The notes under the pieces were generated by a model, which worked only from the letters and a program-made list of their open reading frames with translations, did not search any database and was not told where the DNA came from. A DNA stretch of 39,300 nucleotides from a virus, in the IMG/VR virus record IMGVR_UViG_3300028399_000016, positions 1 to 39,300 of that record; one strand, 5' to 3'. This document shows, in pieces, positions 16,495 to 26,175 of the stretch. The translations under genes were made by a program, and so were the position numbers. Numbering within the stretch: position 1 is the stretch's first letter; the number at the start of each line of letters is the position of its first letter.

Positions 16495-18603
16495 TTACAG
16501 CGCGTTAAGTCTGAAATCACCGCTTTCATTGAGCAGACTATTTGTCTTTTTCTCTGCCGTGTCAGCAACATTCTGGGTTTCAATCCCCCAAGCAGGAGCC
16601 ACACTTCGGCCCCAAGTATTTGAAATAATAGTATCAACAACTTTAAACGGTTGTTTCCCTTTAAATAAATTAACCATAAATGATCCACGATGAATATTTT
16701 GCTGCGAATTCCAGATCGCTGCTTGAGAGGCCAGAATCTTATTTATCTCAACTTCAAGATCCTTATTAAGTTTATTATTTTCAAGCTGTGGATTCTGTTG
16801 CTGTTCTTTCACAGACAAAGCAGCTAATGTTTTAGCAAGGTCCAAAGGGCTATTCTGCCAGTTCCCAGGTTTACCTTCTGCGTCAAACAATCCCTGTTTA
16901 ACATTTGCATTTTTATTCGCCAACTCGGCTGCTGCTTGAATCAAAACATCTTTTGCTTTCGATGCAGCGTAGATTGTTAAAGGTGTTCTACCTTTATCAT
17001 CCACAGAACTCATAGCTTTTATAATTTTTTCACTATCAGTCTGTTTACCTTTCAATGTCGTAGACAGTAAATTTTCCAGCAACACATTTGAATCTATATC
17101 ACCGTCTGCATTTGTTAAATCAACTTCTTCACCTGTTATATCAACAAGCACATTTTCAGCAAATTTTTCCCAGGCCAAATTAAGCGCCTTATCTCCTCTA
17201 AAATCAGGTCTTGTAGAAATGTTTCCCGCAGTCACAGCAGCTGCATTTGCACCAAATTGCATTCTGCCACCATTAGTAAACCATTCTTGCTGGGCTGCTT
17301 TCAAAGGTTTTGTAGGCTGTGAATCTATTTGCTGTTTCTGTACAAGCTGAATCTTATCTTCAAGAGTTTTCAACAAAACTTTTTGCGTCTCAAAATCTTG
17401 TTCTGTCACACCAGAAGCATTCTCATTCATATTAGCCGTGAACTGCATAACAGCCATATAAGAAGATGCAACAGCAGGATGCAGGTCTGTATAATTAATC
17501 TCAGCCATTAAATCATCATTTGTATTTAACATGTTTATTGCTGAAAAATCAGTTTCCAACATTGACCCCGAAAAATCGCTTGATAAAACACCTACGCCTC
17601 TTTGCGCATCATTAAAAGACGCGTTATTCTTTGCTAACTTAACAGCTCTTTGGGCTTCCATTTGTCGAAAATCATCAGCAACTTTTTCTTTTTGAGAAAT
17701 CAAGCTGAGAACTTCTGATGGAGCAACAAAGAATCCTTTGCTTAGCTCTATTCTTGATTGTCCAGACTTTAAAGCTTTATCATACTGTTGACGTAAAAAC
17801 GAAACCGGCATCCGCTCTTTTGCTCTTGTCTCCATCTTTTTACCAAAATCAAATTTATCATTTTTAAAAGCTAAATCTGCTGCTTCAAACTCTAACTGCG
17901 CAGTTTGCAATTCTCTAAACAACTTATCAACTCGCTGCTCAGTAACAACTTCATTGAAATTCCCCGAAGCTTTTATATTTTTTAAATCATCCATCGTTAC
18001 TTGTGAGAAAGCAAAATCTTGATAAGCTTTTCTAGCGGAGTTTGACTGAATAATATTATTTATTTCAGCAGTTGTAAAAGAAATTGCCTGATCTTTTAAT
18101 TTCTGTGTGGCAATGTAGTTTGTAAATTCTGCTGCCGCATTTTGTGCTGCTAATTCTTCAGAAGAAGTTTGCAGTTTATTAACCTGAATCTTTGTCTGAT
18201 AATTTCTTATAGCTTCGCTCTGTCTTCTCTGTTGTTCAGAAACGTCATAATCATCATTAAATAAACCAATTAAAGATCCAAATATATTATTTCTTGAATT
18301 TTCAATTTTCACATCTGCATCATTTACAATTTCGGTTGTACTTTGTGCGGCTGTAACAAGCGCTTTATTTCGTTGTATCTGTGCATTTCGGTTTGCTGAT
18401 CGTACAAGCTGTGTTTCCTGCATAGAGTCCTTAACCGGTACGGGCAATTTTGTATCAAATTTTAACTCAGGAATTTCAGGCGCAATACTTTTATTCTCTC
18501 TAGGAGGTTTAGACCCTAAAGGAGTTAAATCAATAGGTGTTTCATTTTTTCGCACAGAAAAAGTTTCAACCAAATTTTGTGCTGAGTTTGTAAAATCAAC
18601 CAT
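16495..18603 (-). CDS. Probable internal virion protein, coiled-coil rich, 702 aa
   Basis: The protein is almost entirely helical, Gln/Ala/Asn-rich and shows long coiled-coil-prone stretches (SDEL-type heptads around residues 110-300 and 600-650). No catalytic motif is visible. Between a Q-rich small virion protein and the 1735-residue ejection protein it takes the place of T7 gp15. CGGAG stands 7 bases before the ATG. Function is inferred from gene order and size; no family was recognised directly. Confidence 0.6.
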   Translation of the reverse strand: MVDFTNSAQNLVETFSVRKNETPIDLTPLGSKPPRENKSIAPEIPELKFDTKLPVPVKDSMQETQLVRSANRNAQIQRNKALVTAAQSTTEIVNDADVKIENSRNNIFGSLIGLFNDDYDVSEQQRRQSEAIRNYQTKIQVNKLQTSSEELAAQNAAAEFTNYIATQKLKDQAISFTTAEINNIIQSNSARKAYQDFAFSQVTMDDLKNIKASGNFNEVVTEQRVDKLFRELQTAQLEFEAADLAFKNDKFDFGKKMETRAKERMPVSFLRQQYDKALKSGQSRIELSKGFFVAPSEVLSLISQKEKVADDFRQMEAQRAVKLAKNNASFNDAQRGVGVLSSDFSGSMLETDFSAINMLNTNDDLMAEINYTDLHPAVASSYMAVMQFTANMNENASGVTEQDFETQKVLLKTLEDKIQLVQKQQIDSQPTKPLKAAQQEWFTNGGRMQFGANAAAVTAGNISTRPDFRGDKALNLAWEKFAENVLVDITGEEVDLTNADGDIDSNVLLENLLSTTLKGKQTDSEKIIKAMSSVDDKGRTPLTIYAASKAKDVLIQAAAELANKNANVKQGLFDAEGKPGNWQNSPLDLAKTLAALSVKEQQQNPQLENNKLNKDLEVEINKILASQAAIWNSQQNIHRGSFMVNLFKGKQPFKVVDTIISNTWGRSVAPAWGIETQNVADTAEKKTNSLLNESGDFRLNAL

Positions 18604-18629
18604 TTTCTATCTCCGAATTTATTGACTCT

Positions 18630-19610
18630 TTAACTGTTTGCAGTTGTCCCACTAACACCAAACTGACTACCACGATTTCTTCCGCGAGAATTAGACTGCG
18701 AATTAGTTATCTCATTAATCAAGTTAGAAAGTTGTGTTTGTTGTTCAGTGGTTGCAGATGATAGAATAGATGACAAACTTGTGGTTGTAGTTTGACCTTG
18801 AGTTTGTGCTTGAGATTGGGATAAAACCTGCGCCAAAGTTTCAATTGCTTGCTGCTGTGTCTGCTGCTGAGTGGTAGATCCCACAGCAGAAGTAACCCCA
18901 GTCTGTTCTTGCGTAGAACCTCTTAAAATATTTAAAAGGTTTGTCAACTCAGTATTACCAGCTTGCGATCCCTGCAATGCCTGCATCAATTCTTGTGTCT
19001 GAATTTGTCTTGCAGCTAAATTCAGTTGTCCTTCTACGCCAGCTAATTGAGATTCTAAAGACGCTCTGCCTTCTGCTGTAGCTCCAACAACACCTGTATT
19101 AGCTAGAGAACCGCCAGCTTGCTGTGCCAATTGAGTCTGCAATGTTTGTAGTTCCCTTTCACCACGAAATCTTGCTGCCTCTAAAATTGACGCATTTGCA
19201 CCTGCAATGTCTGATCCTCCAGATAAAGCATTTGAATACAAAGCGTTTACAAGTGAAGATGAATCATTTCCAGATTGATTATTTAACAAACTTAAAACAG
19301 TATCTGTTAATTGACTTTGAACATCCGCACCCAAAAGTGTTGTTGTAGCATTTTGCTGTTGTTGTTGATTTTGTGCAGTACTTCCTGCTACAGACGTTGT
19401 ACCTGTTTGTTGCCCAGTATTTGTCTGTTGTTGCTGAGAAGCCTGAATAATGTTATTTATGGCCTCTTGAATAGCTTGTTGTTGCTGCTGCGATGTAGAT
19501 GCACCTGATGAGGCACCAGTTTGTTGCTCCGTTCTGTTTGTTTCTCCTGAAGTACTTGTGCTTTGTGAAGAACTTCCGCTGCTTCCACCAAATCCGAAAC
19601 TTAAAGCCAT
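18630..19610 (-). CDS. Gln/Ser/Thr-rich probable internal virion protein, 326 aa
   Basis: The first 90 residues are low complexity (Gln, Ser, Thr, Gly) after a MALSFGFGGSSG start. The middle (about 110-230) is a Gln/Leu/Ala-rich helical segment (ARFRGERELQTLQTQLAQQA), and the end is again Q/S/T-rich. Its place, first of three consecutive internal-core-like genes, and its size fit the T7 gp14 role. GGAG stands 7 bases before the ATG. The repetitive composition makes homology hard to judge, so the assignment stays tentative. Confidence 0.55.
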   Translation of the reverse strand: MALSFGFGGSSGSSSQSTSTSGETNRTEQQTGASSGASTSQQQQQAIQEAINNIIQASQQQQTNTGQQTGTTSVAGSTAQNQQQQQNATTTLLGADVQSQLTDTVLSLLNNQSGNDSSSLVNALYSNALSGGSDIAGANASILEAARFRGERELQTLQTQLAQQAGGSLANTGVVGATAEGRASLESQLAGVEGQLNLAARQIQTQELMQALQGSQAGNTELTNLLNILRGSTQEQTGVTSAVGSTTQQQTQQQAIETLAQVLSQSQAQTQGQTTTTSLSSILSSATTEQQTQLSNLINEITNSQSNSRGRNRGSQFGVSGTTANS

Positions 19611-19634
19611 AATATAACTCCTTAAAAATAAAAT

Positions 19635-21182
19635 TTATGCAGAAAATAAAGGATCTTGTGTAGATATGTAGAAATACTCTAAAAAAGCACCAAGATTATT
19701 TGTTGAAGAAAAATGAAGCTCTACTGTATCCCCAGCATCCACGACTAGAGTTTCTGTATGCGTAACAAGATTTCCGTTTCCTTCAAACCTATCTACACTT
19801 GTAGCTGTATAGCTAGGAGGAATATCTCCTACGTCCCTGTGCACAGTCACTGTAGTTCCGCCGTTATTTCCATTATTTCTAAATCTAAAAGAGAAAGTGT
19901 ACGTACCACTTCTTAAAAATGTATGTCTTGTTTCCTGAATTAAACCCTGAATTGTGCCATCTAGCACAACATTTTGTGGCCCCATAAAAACCCTGTTAGC
20001 AGTCCCAGCAACAACAGGAGGAAACAAAATAACATCCCGTGAACCCACATAGGCTTTTATACTTTGTTGTGTAGCTAATTGATCCGGCGAATCCGAAACC
20101 ATGTCATCTTCGTCTAAAACAATATTACTATTCGCAACATCCAATCTTCCAGAAATTGTAAACGTTAGAACATCCAGCGTATTACTTGAAATAGAAAATC
20201 CACCGCCAATTAATACTTCAGCAAACCATGTTTTTAGTGCGTTTTTAAAAACAATCCCAGCTGGATTTTCAGGTAAACCATTTGCAAAAATTTCGATATA
20301 AGTTGGAAGATCTGCATCCTCAACATTAAAACGTCTTGTAGCATTTACGCCGTTGCCTACAGAAACATTGCCTGTAGAAGAGATATATAAAGAAGGTGAA
20401 GAAACTGAACTTCTGTCTGTAATACCCCTTGAAGTAAAATCTGCATTAAAGACTGCCTCATTATTTACATTTAAAGAAGTAAACTCTCCAGACGCAGGTG
20501 CTACATTTCCTATAGAACTCGGTGAACCTAAAAATCCAATTATATCAGACGGAGTTAAAGCTCTTAATGCGTCAGTTTTTGCAATTACTTCGGATGCACT
20601 AGCTAGTTCAATTACACCAGCTTCTGTTTCAGATGCTTGAGGCAAAGAGACTCCAGGTAACGTTCCGGTTAATTGTGAAGCATCATGGACATCAGCAAGT
20701 GTTTCACCCGCATCAACTAAATCACCAGATGCATCCATTACCAATAAATTACCATCAACAATTGAAACAGCTTTTGCAGCTTTGGAATTAGCAAGAATAG
20801 TATTTAAAGCAATATTTGCTGCATTCACAAGGATATCCGCTGCATTAGTATCTATATCGATTCTATTTGTAGCTATATCTGCAACGTTCACGGCAATAGC
20901 ATCTGCATTAACAATGATGTTTGCTGCGTTCAAACTTGAAGAGGATGTCAAAGTGTTTAATAAAATTACCTGTGCTGCTGTCATTTTGCCTGCTACAAAT
21001 GTAGTCGCCGTGGGCACGTTAGATAAATCAGCTCTTGCTTGTTCAAAACCTCCGGGTGTTATACCATCATGTACATTAATCGCGTTCTTAGAAATATTTA
21101 CCGTCAATTCTCCAATACGACCTAGAAAAGTTGCCGAACCTGCTGCGTCATGTCTTACTAATTGAACTCTTTTTAAGGCCAT
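19635..21182 (-). CDS. Tail fibre / receptor-binding protein with Mtd-type N-terminus, 515 aa
   Basis: The frame is open from 21212, but ATG 21182 is the likely start because GGGAGGT lies upstream and the protein then begins MALKRVQLVRHDAAGSATFL. Residues 1-45, ending GELTVNISKNAINVHDGITP, match the N-terminal domain of major tropism determinant and related fibres, which docks the fibre on the virion. Residues 90-140 are a trimeric coiled-coil-like repeat (V/I-x-x-N-x-x-D/N). A short fibre repeat follows (ASETEAGVIELASASEVIAK). The C-terminal 120 residues look like a beta jelly roll that could bind the receptor. No C-type lectin fold and no reverse transcriptase is present, so a diversity-generating element is unlikely here. 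Confidence 0.75.
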   Translation of the reverse strand: MALKRVQLVRHDAAGSATFLGRIGELTVNISKNAINVHDGITPGGFEQARADLSNVPTATTFVAGKMTAAQVILLNTLTSSSSLNAANIIVNADAIAVNVADIATNRIDIDTNAADILVNAANIALNTILANSKAAKAVSIVDGNLLVMDASGDLVDAGETLADVHDASQLTGTLPGVSLPQASETEAGVIELASASEVIAKTDALRALTPSDIIGFLGSPSSIGNVAPASGEFTSLNVNNEAVFNADFTSRGITDRSSVSSPSLYISSTGNVSVGNGVNATRRFNVEDADLPTYIEIFANGLPENPAGIVFKNALKTWFAEVLIGGGFSISSNTLDVLTFTISGRLDVANSNIVLDEDDMVSDSPDQLATQQSIKAYVGSRDVILFPPVVAGTANRVFMGPQNVVLDGTIQGLIQETRHTFLRSGTYTFSFRFRNNGNNGGTTVTVHRDVGDIPPSYTATSVDRFEGNGNLVTHTETLVVDAGDTVELHFSSTNNLGAFLEYFYISTQDPLFSA

Positions 21183-21183
21183 T

Positions 21184-23079
21184 TTAAATTCTACCTCCCA
21201 AATTGACTGCAATGTCTAAAGTTTTTGCGTGAAAATTCTGCCCTAATTTAAACGCATTAATAGATATAAGATGGTATATACCTGATGAATCACAGGAATA
21301 AAAATCAGTTGTAGAATCTGTGTTAATTTTAATCGCCTTGGTTTCATAATTTGCAATTGGAGTTTCAGCGTCAATTGTAGCTACGATTTCAAAGTCATAA
21401 TCTACAGATCCTGAAACAGAAGATATTCCTCCATCACCCCAATCTTCATTGGGACTTCCATCAAGCCAATCTTCTTCAACTGTGACAGGAAACTGCGTTA
21501 CACTGTTCCAATCTTCTGAAAAAGATCCAACAGATTCACCCAATGTTCCGACAGAAACATTTGTTATGTACGAATATCTATCATTATCTTGTTCGTTGAA
21601 TAATCTTATTGGACCAATATTTACGTAGGAATCCAAAGGATCAAATTGTGCATCTTGAATTCTTTGATTTAAATCCACTATAGCAGCTGAGAAAGTTGTA
21701 TTTGTTTTAAATTCTGTTGCGGTTGAGCTATCTTCCGCAGATTTCTCTTCCGCAGTTAAATCTTCTGGAGATAGAAAAGACTGAACTTGATGATATCTAT
21801 AATAAACACCTGTATGATTGAGAAGTGATTTTTTTTCTGTTGAAAATTGAGCATTTGATGTGAAAATATAAATAGTGTCATTAACTCTTGTTGGTGTTTC
21901 TTCCCAAAAATAATGATAGGAATATCCATCTACAAGATCTGGAACAGTCTGAATTCCTGCGGGTGTATCAAAACGAAAAATAGATCCTTCAAGGTCTATT
22001 AAACCAAAAAAGAATCCCTCAAATTGTGTGGGCAAAGTGAAAAAATCTGTCAAAGCTGTAAAAGAAGTATTTAAACTTCCCCATTGAGCAATTTTTGTAT
22101 TTAAAATAAAAGCTTTTGAATATGTGTAATCTGCTTGTGTCTCAGCAATCCAAACAGAAAACCAGGATCTCTCTACATTGAAATCAATTTGTAAATTATT
22201 CTGGTTGTTCTGCACATCCAAATTGGGAATAATTTTTGTATGAAAATGCTCTCCCATAGCGGGTTCCCAGCTTGTAGGTTTTTGACCATCTGACCTATAA
22301 AATCCTGTTTTTGTTAAAAAAATCACTGCATCAGATTCATCATTTGTCAAACAATAAGGATTCACAGGAACATGCTGTCTTGACAAAATAATATGTCTAT
22401 AGGGATTCACTGAAACAATGGACTGTGATTTCATTATGCCAGAAGATAAAAATGTAAGCACGCCATCTGGAACAGTTTTCAAGCCTAAAGGTCTAGGATT
22501 TGAAAGTCCAAGTTTTGTTAATGCTTGAGCACCTGCACCTGTGGTTGTGGAAGCAACAAAATCTTGCCCATCACCGATTGCAGACCAAGCAAGCCAAATA
22601 TCTGTTAAAACGTGCAATCTTCCATCTGATTCTGTACACGCATGAATGTTCTCTGGAATAGAACCTCCAGATAAGATCTGCCATGAATCATTAAAAATAT
22701 CATATTCTATAAAAGGTGCGTTCTTTCTAGCTAAATAATATTTATTTCCTACAGCAGCTATAGACCAAGGAAATTCTGAAATAACAAAGGTTTCAAAAGG
22801 ATACAAAAGAATTGTTTTTCCAGACTCTGTATCAAAACGAAAAACACCCTCATCATTAACAATCAAAGATTCTGATGTTTCTGAGATTTTAAAAGTCTGT
22901 ACATTACCGAATCTTGATATAGATTTATGCGACAATAATGATCTTCCAAGACCACTAAAAGGACCATCTTGATCCATTAAAAAATTCTGCCCTTCAACAA
23001 CAAAAGGATCTTGGATTTTTCTTCTATCGACTAGAGGAAATAATCCTTTTATATTACGAATAAAAAGTTGTTGAGTCAT
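21184..23079 (-). CDS. Probable tail nozzle protein (tail tubular B-like, beta-propeller type), 631 aa
   Basis: The protein is beta-rich throughout and shows repeated blade-like segments with hydrophobic-aromatic strands (SLIVNDEGVFRFDTESGK, KYYLARKNAPFIEYDIF, DAVIFLTKTGFYRS). It starts MTQQLFIRNIKGLFPLVDRR and has the length of tail nozzle proteins such as P22 gp10 and T7 gp12. Its position after the adaptor gene and before the fibre fits. The match is structural in kind, without a diagnostic motif. Its stop lies one base from the start of the fibre gene. Confidence 0.6.
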   Translation of the reverse strand: MTQQLFIRNIKGLFPLVDRRKIQDPFVVEGQNFLMDQDGPFSGLGRSLLSHKSISRFGNVQTFKISETSESLIVNDEGVFRFDTESGKTILLYPFETFVISEFPWSIAAVGNKYYLARKNAPFIEYDIFNDSWQILSGGSIPENIHACTESDGRLHVLTDIWLAWSAIGDGQDFVASTTTGAGAQALTKLGLSNPRPLGLKTVPDGVLTFLSSGIMKSQSIVSVNPYRHIILSRQHVPVNPYCLTNDESDAVIFLTKTGFYRSDGQKPTSWEPAMGEHFHTKIIPNLDVQNNQNNLQIDFNVERSWFSVWIAETQADYTYSKAFILNTKIAQWGSLNTSFTALTDFFTLPTQFEGFFFGLIDLEGSIFRFDTPAGIQTVPDLVDGYSYHYFWEETPTRVNDTIYIFTSNAQFSTEKKSLLNHTGVYYRYHQVQSFLSPEDLTAEEKSAEDSSTATEFKTNTTFSAAIVDLNQRIQDAQFDPLDSYVNIGPIRLFNEQDNDRYSYITNVSVGTLGESVGSFSEDWNSVTQFPVTVEEDWLDGSPNEDWGDGGISSVSGSVDYDFEIVATIDAETPIANYETKAIKINTDSTTDFYSCDSSGIYHLISINAFKLGQNFHAKTLDIAVNLGGRI

Positions 23080-23089
23080 TGTTTATTTC

Positions 23090-23515
23090 TCAAGTAAAAA
23101 ATGCATATTGAACATCTTTAGACTGACCATTTAAAAGCTGTATAGCAGATGAATAAGCTCCTGAATATGCAAGCAAAATTCCAGCCGATCCAGAAGCAAC
23201 ATTAGTTAAAAACAATCTAGTGAATGGCGATGAAAAATCGGCTCCTACGGCAGAAAATGTTGCCACTATAGACAAGATTCTTGTTTCAGCGTCTATCTGA
23301 CCCAGAGTTGGAAACTCTAGTATATTACGTGCTAAAGGAAGTCTTGCATATCCACCTTGTGAAGATGGTTCTGATGAAATATTGGCAAGTGTATCTGTTT
23401 TTGCAGGTGTTTGATTGCAAGCTCCCAAATAAAAATTTGCTCCAGTTGCAACAATCGTTTCATCTCCGTGAAATATCATTTTCAATAAGGCTTCTTCGCC
23501 TTCAAAAGTTAACAT
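23090..23515 (-). CDS. Small tail-associated structural protein, 141 aa
   Basis: A beta-rich protein that resembles small virion proteins found in environmental podovirus-type and siphovirus-type genomes, with a start MLTFEGEEALLKMIFHGDET and a middle strand block FYLGACNQTPA. It is similar in layout to the 154-residue protein at 26176-26640 (a short-lived-looking beta sandwich that reports a value called LGI/LGA after the first strand), so the two may be relatives. It lies three bases after the tailspike stop. Function in the virion is inferred from context. Confidence 0.6.
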   Translation of the reverse strand: MLTFEGEEALLKMIFHGDETIVATGANFYLGACNQTPAKTDTLANISSEPSSQGGYARLPLARNILEFPTLGQIDAETRILSIVATFSAVGADFSSPFTRLFLTNVASGSAGILLAYSGAYSSAIQLLNGQSKDVQYAFFT

Positions 23516-23517
23516 AG

Positions 23518-26160
23518 TTAATCCTCTAAATTGTCTATTCTTTCAAGACCAAAGTTTATTTTTGTCAAAGATACATTCGTGTTCCCGACAGGGATTTTTA
23601 TTCGTAAATCTATAAAACTGTTGGTGTCAGTAAATGGAATTGAAAAATCTTCCGTGTCAAAAACATTTACAGATGCTAGCACAGAATCTAGTTGAATAAA
23701 TTTACCCGTATAAATTCCGTTAATAAATATGCCTATATTAAATTGCTCCACGACTAAAGCATTCAAACCAACAAAAATAGTTATTTTATATAAACCTTTT
23801 TGTTTAACATTCATTGTGCCAGTTTGGATATTAGCGTTTGAATTTTTAAAACTGTCTGCTTGGGAGGTATATGCACTTAAAATTTGAAACGTATCTGTAA
23901 CAGCAAGAGGTTTAATTCCTTTAAAAGTTAAACTATTATAGCTTGGCGTGTAAACAAAACTTTTTAGCAGGATAAAATTTTCTATTAACATTCTCTGCTG
24001 TTCATCGCTGTCTGTTATCGCGTGCAGTATTCTTGTGTTCAAGTCCTCAATTGCCGGAAAAAGGCTGTCTTGATAAGCAACTACAGCCTTGAAAGATCTA
24101 TATCTTTTTCTTTTTAAGAAGGCAGAAATGTTTACAGGCCCAAAACCAATATGAGCAAAGAAACTTTGATATTGTTTTGAGGCTAGAACAGCATTCACTT
24201 CTACGCTGTAATCCAAAAAAACAGTTGCAGCAAACGTTGTATATGTTTTTTGTATTAAACCCGCCTGTATCTCTATACTTGTTGATATAGGTAGTTGATT
24301 TATTCTGTAATAATTAAACTGTGCAGTATGTGCAGGTATTGGAGCACTACCAACATTGCCTGCAAATACACCTGTATTTACTACGGTAATTGCTCTGGTA
24401 AAAGATCCCGATAATGTCCAATTAACACCATTGTGCGAGTACCACTGCTCCCATAAATTACCTGTGCGTTTTACCCGCATAAATTGTGCTTGCGCCGTTG
24501 TTACAGGTATTGAAGATATACTACTGCCAACACTATTAACAATGGACCCAATATGTGCGTAAGTCTGTAAACCGTCGCTATAAAAATCAAAACGAATAAA
24601 ATTATCCGTATCAACTTCAACTAGAAAACCTTGACTCTGATATCTTTGTTCAACAATCGATTCAAGAGCGATTTCCATGAAAAAGTTTTCATTGGGTAAC
24701 GGATGCACAGCTCTAACTGACTCATTGCCGCCACTCCATGCATCATGAGATACGCCAGCACCTGGAACAGAAATAACTAACTCCACACCGTTTGCTGTGA
24801 CAGACCCATCACCAACAGGATCAACGACAGTCCATTGAGGATCGATTGTTGAAGTATTAAACTCATCGGAATAGCTGCCTATCTCCGGTGGAGTATCAAC
24901 CTCCGCGACAAATGAACTTTGTGTAGATGACGAGGATACCAACAAATCATTTTGAACATTTACAGTAAAATAATACACAGATGATAAAGTTAGATTTGGT
25001 AAAATAACAGAATGACTCGTTACCAGTGTGGGACTGATGATTGGAATTTCAGTCTCTGCGGTTGTCAATCCATAGCTCACGTCACCAGTTGTTGGTACGT
25101 TGCTATCCCACGAAATTACAGCTTCAATACCCGATGTGCCATTTTGCAAAGCAATACCAATATTGATTATTTCTGGGGCATTTAATACTGCAACACTACT
25201 GTTTGTCAGCGTTACGTGACCGGTTGCTGTGTCAACGTAATACGGTCGTCCAGTGTCCAATATAGGCAGGTATCTGGCCTGAGCGTTGCGCGTGTACATA
25301 AACTCGTATTGACGAGATTCGACGCTCTGAAACGTATTTATTTGCTGCCATGGCCATGTGCTCGGCGCGAGAATATACGGAATCATGTAATCGTGAGCGA
25401 GAACCAGCCCAGGGTGCGTAAAAAGATTCTCCCCGAGGTTTCTGAAAATTATTTCACACGTCGCATTTATGGCCTCAAGCGCAAAACAGGTATACGACAT
25501 TCCCGTTGTGCGCAAATAGTCCTCTTTTACCCGTCCGTCAGCCAAAAACCGGTTATTCAGCCTAACAACAAAATCATCACGAATGGTCTGCAAAAATACT
25601 GTGTCACCAGTAGCGGCAGCGCCAGCAATACAGCAAAATATCTTCCAATCGCCTTTGTTTGCCGCGTCAGTGTAAGGCCATGCACTAGCTATAAAATCAG
25701 TAATCCACTGTTTTATGGCAGGCTCAGAAGTAAAGCTGGGCTCGTCTTTTATAATGTTATAAGCAGCAAAAAACGCCGTAACAAACACGTACTGCTCAAT
25801 CGAATTACTGCCATTTGCAGAATACGTGGTTAATATTGGCAGCATTCTGGTTGCCGGATCGATCATCCAGAATTCCAGAATCTCTATTATTCGATTGAGA
25901 CTTGCTACGTCGCCAGTGCGAGCCCATAAAATAGAGTGATTGTATGCCTGAAACGCCATATCACGCCCGGCAATCTCATCAAACGGCTCATATGGGGAAT
26001 TGATTGTGCAGAAACGATCAATAGGTAATCCGCATGCCGTCGATCCACCCCACTGGATACTGTTGTTTGGTTTTGTGTTATACGGATCAGCTAACAATTG
26101 CAGCCAAGCGTCACTTGTTTGGCTATATTGTGCAGCTTCCGCTTTGCTATACCATGGCAT
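23518..26160 (-). CDS. Tailspike-like depolymerase: alginate-lyase-like toroid, FN3, ConA-like and jelly-roll domains
   Basis: Residues 1-325 are helical and contain AGRDMAFQAYNHSILWARTG, close to the alginate lyase (PF05426-like) alpha/alpha toroid. Residues 329-420 are a fibronectin III domain. Residues 428-620 look like a concanavalin A-type carbohydrate sandwich (SDEFNTSTIDPQW). Residues 629-700 hold three repeats of about 23 residues around K-x-Y-x-S-F. A coiled coil (705-735) and a C1q/TNF-like jelly roll (740-880) end the protein. It probably cuts or binds surface polysaccharide at the tail tip. Part of the enzyme-coding region is 50-52% GC against 27-32% in neighbours. Lyase activity is not proven because catalytic residues could not be fixed. 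Confidence 0.65.
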   Translation of the reverse strand: MPWYSKAEAAQYSQTSDAWLQLLADPYNTKPNNSIQWGGSTACGLPIDRFCTINSPYEPFDEIAGRDMAFQAYNHSILWARTGDVASLNRIIEILEFWMIDPATRMLPILTTYSANGSNSIEQYVFVTAFFAAYNIIKDEPSFTSEPAIKQWITDFIASAWPYTDAANKGDWKIFCCIAGAAATGDTVFLQTIRDDFVVRLNNRFLADGRVKEDYLRTTGMSYTCFALEAINATCEIIFRNLGENLFTHPGLVLAHDYMIPYILAPSTWPWQQINTFQSVESRQYEFMYTRNAQARYLPILDTGRPYYVDTATGHVTLTNSSVAVLNAPEIINIGIALQNGTSGIEAVISWDSNVPTTGDVSYGLTTAETEIPIISPTLVTSHSVILPNLTLSSVYYFTVNVQNDLLVSSSSTQSSFVAEVDTPPEIGSYSDEFNTSTIDPQWTVVDPVGDGSVTANGVELVISVPGAGVSHDAWSGGNESVRAVHPLPNENFFMEIALESIVEQRYQSQGFLVEVDTDNFIRFDFYSDGLQTYAHIGSIVNSVGSSISSIPVTTAQAQFMRVKRTGNLWEQWYSHNGVNWTLSGSFTRAITVVNTGVFAGNVGSAPIPAHTAQFNYYRINQLPISTSIEIQAGLIQKTYTTFAATVFLDYSVEVNAVLASKQYQSFFAHIGFGPVNISAFLKRKRYRSFKAVVAYQDSLFPAIEDLNTRILHAITDSDEQQRMLIENFILLKSFVYTPSYNSLTFKGIKPLAVTDTFQILSAYTSQADSFKNSNANIQTGTMNVKQKGLYKITIFVGLNALVVEQFNIGIFINGIYTGKFIQLDSVLASVNVFDTEDFSIPFTDTNSFIDLRIKIPVGNTNVSLTKINFGLERIDNLED

Positions 26161-26175
26161 CTTACTTTCTCTTTA

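Noticed and set aside
19635-21182. Diversity-generating retroelement suggested by the Mtd-type fibre
   Set aside because: No reverse transcriptase, template repeat or C-type lectin end is visible in the window.
25216-25833. 205-residue plus-strand frame opposite the tailspike
   Set aside because: Antisense shadow in the GC-richer region, where stop codons are rarer; composition is not protein-like.
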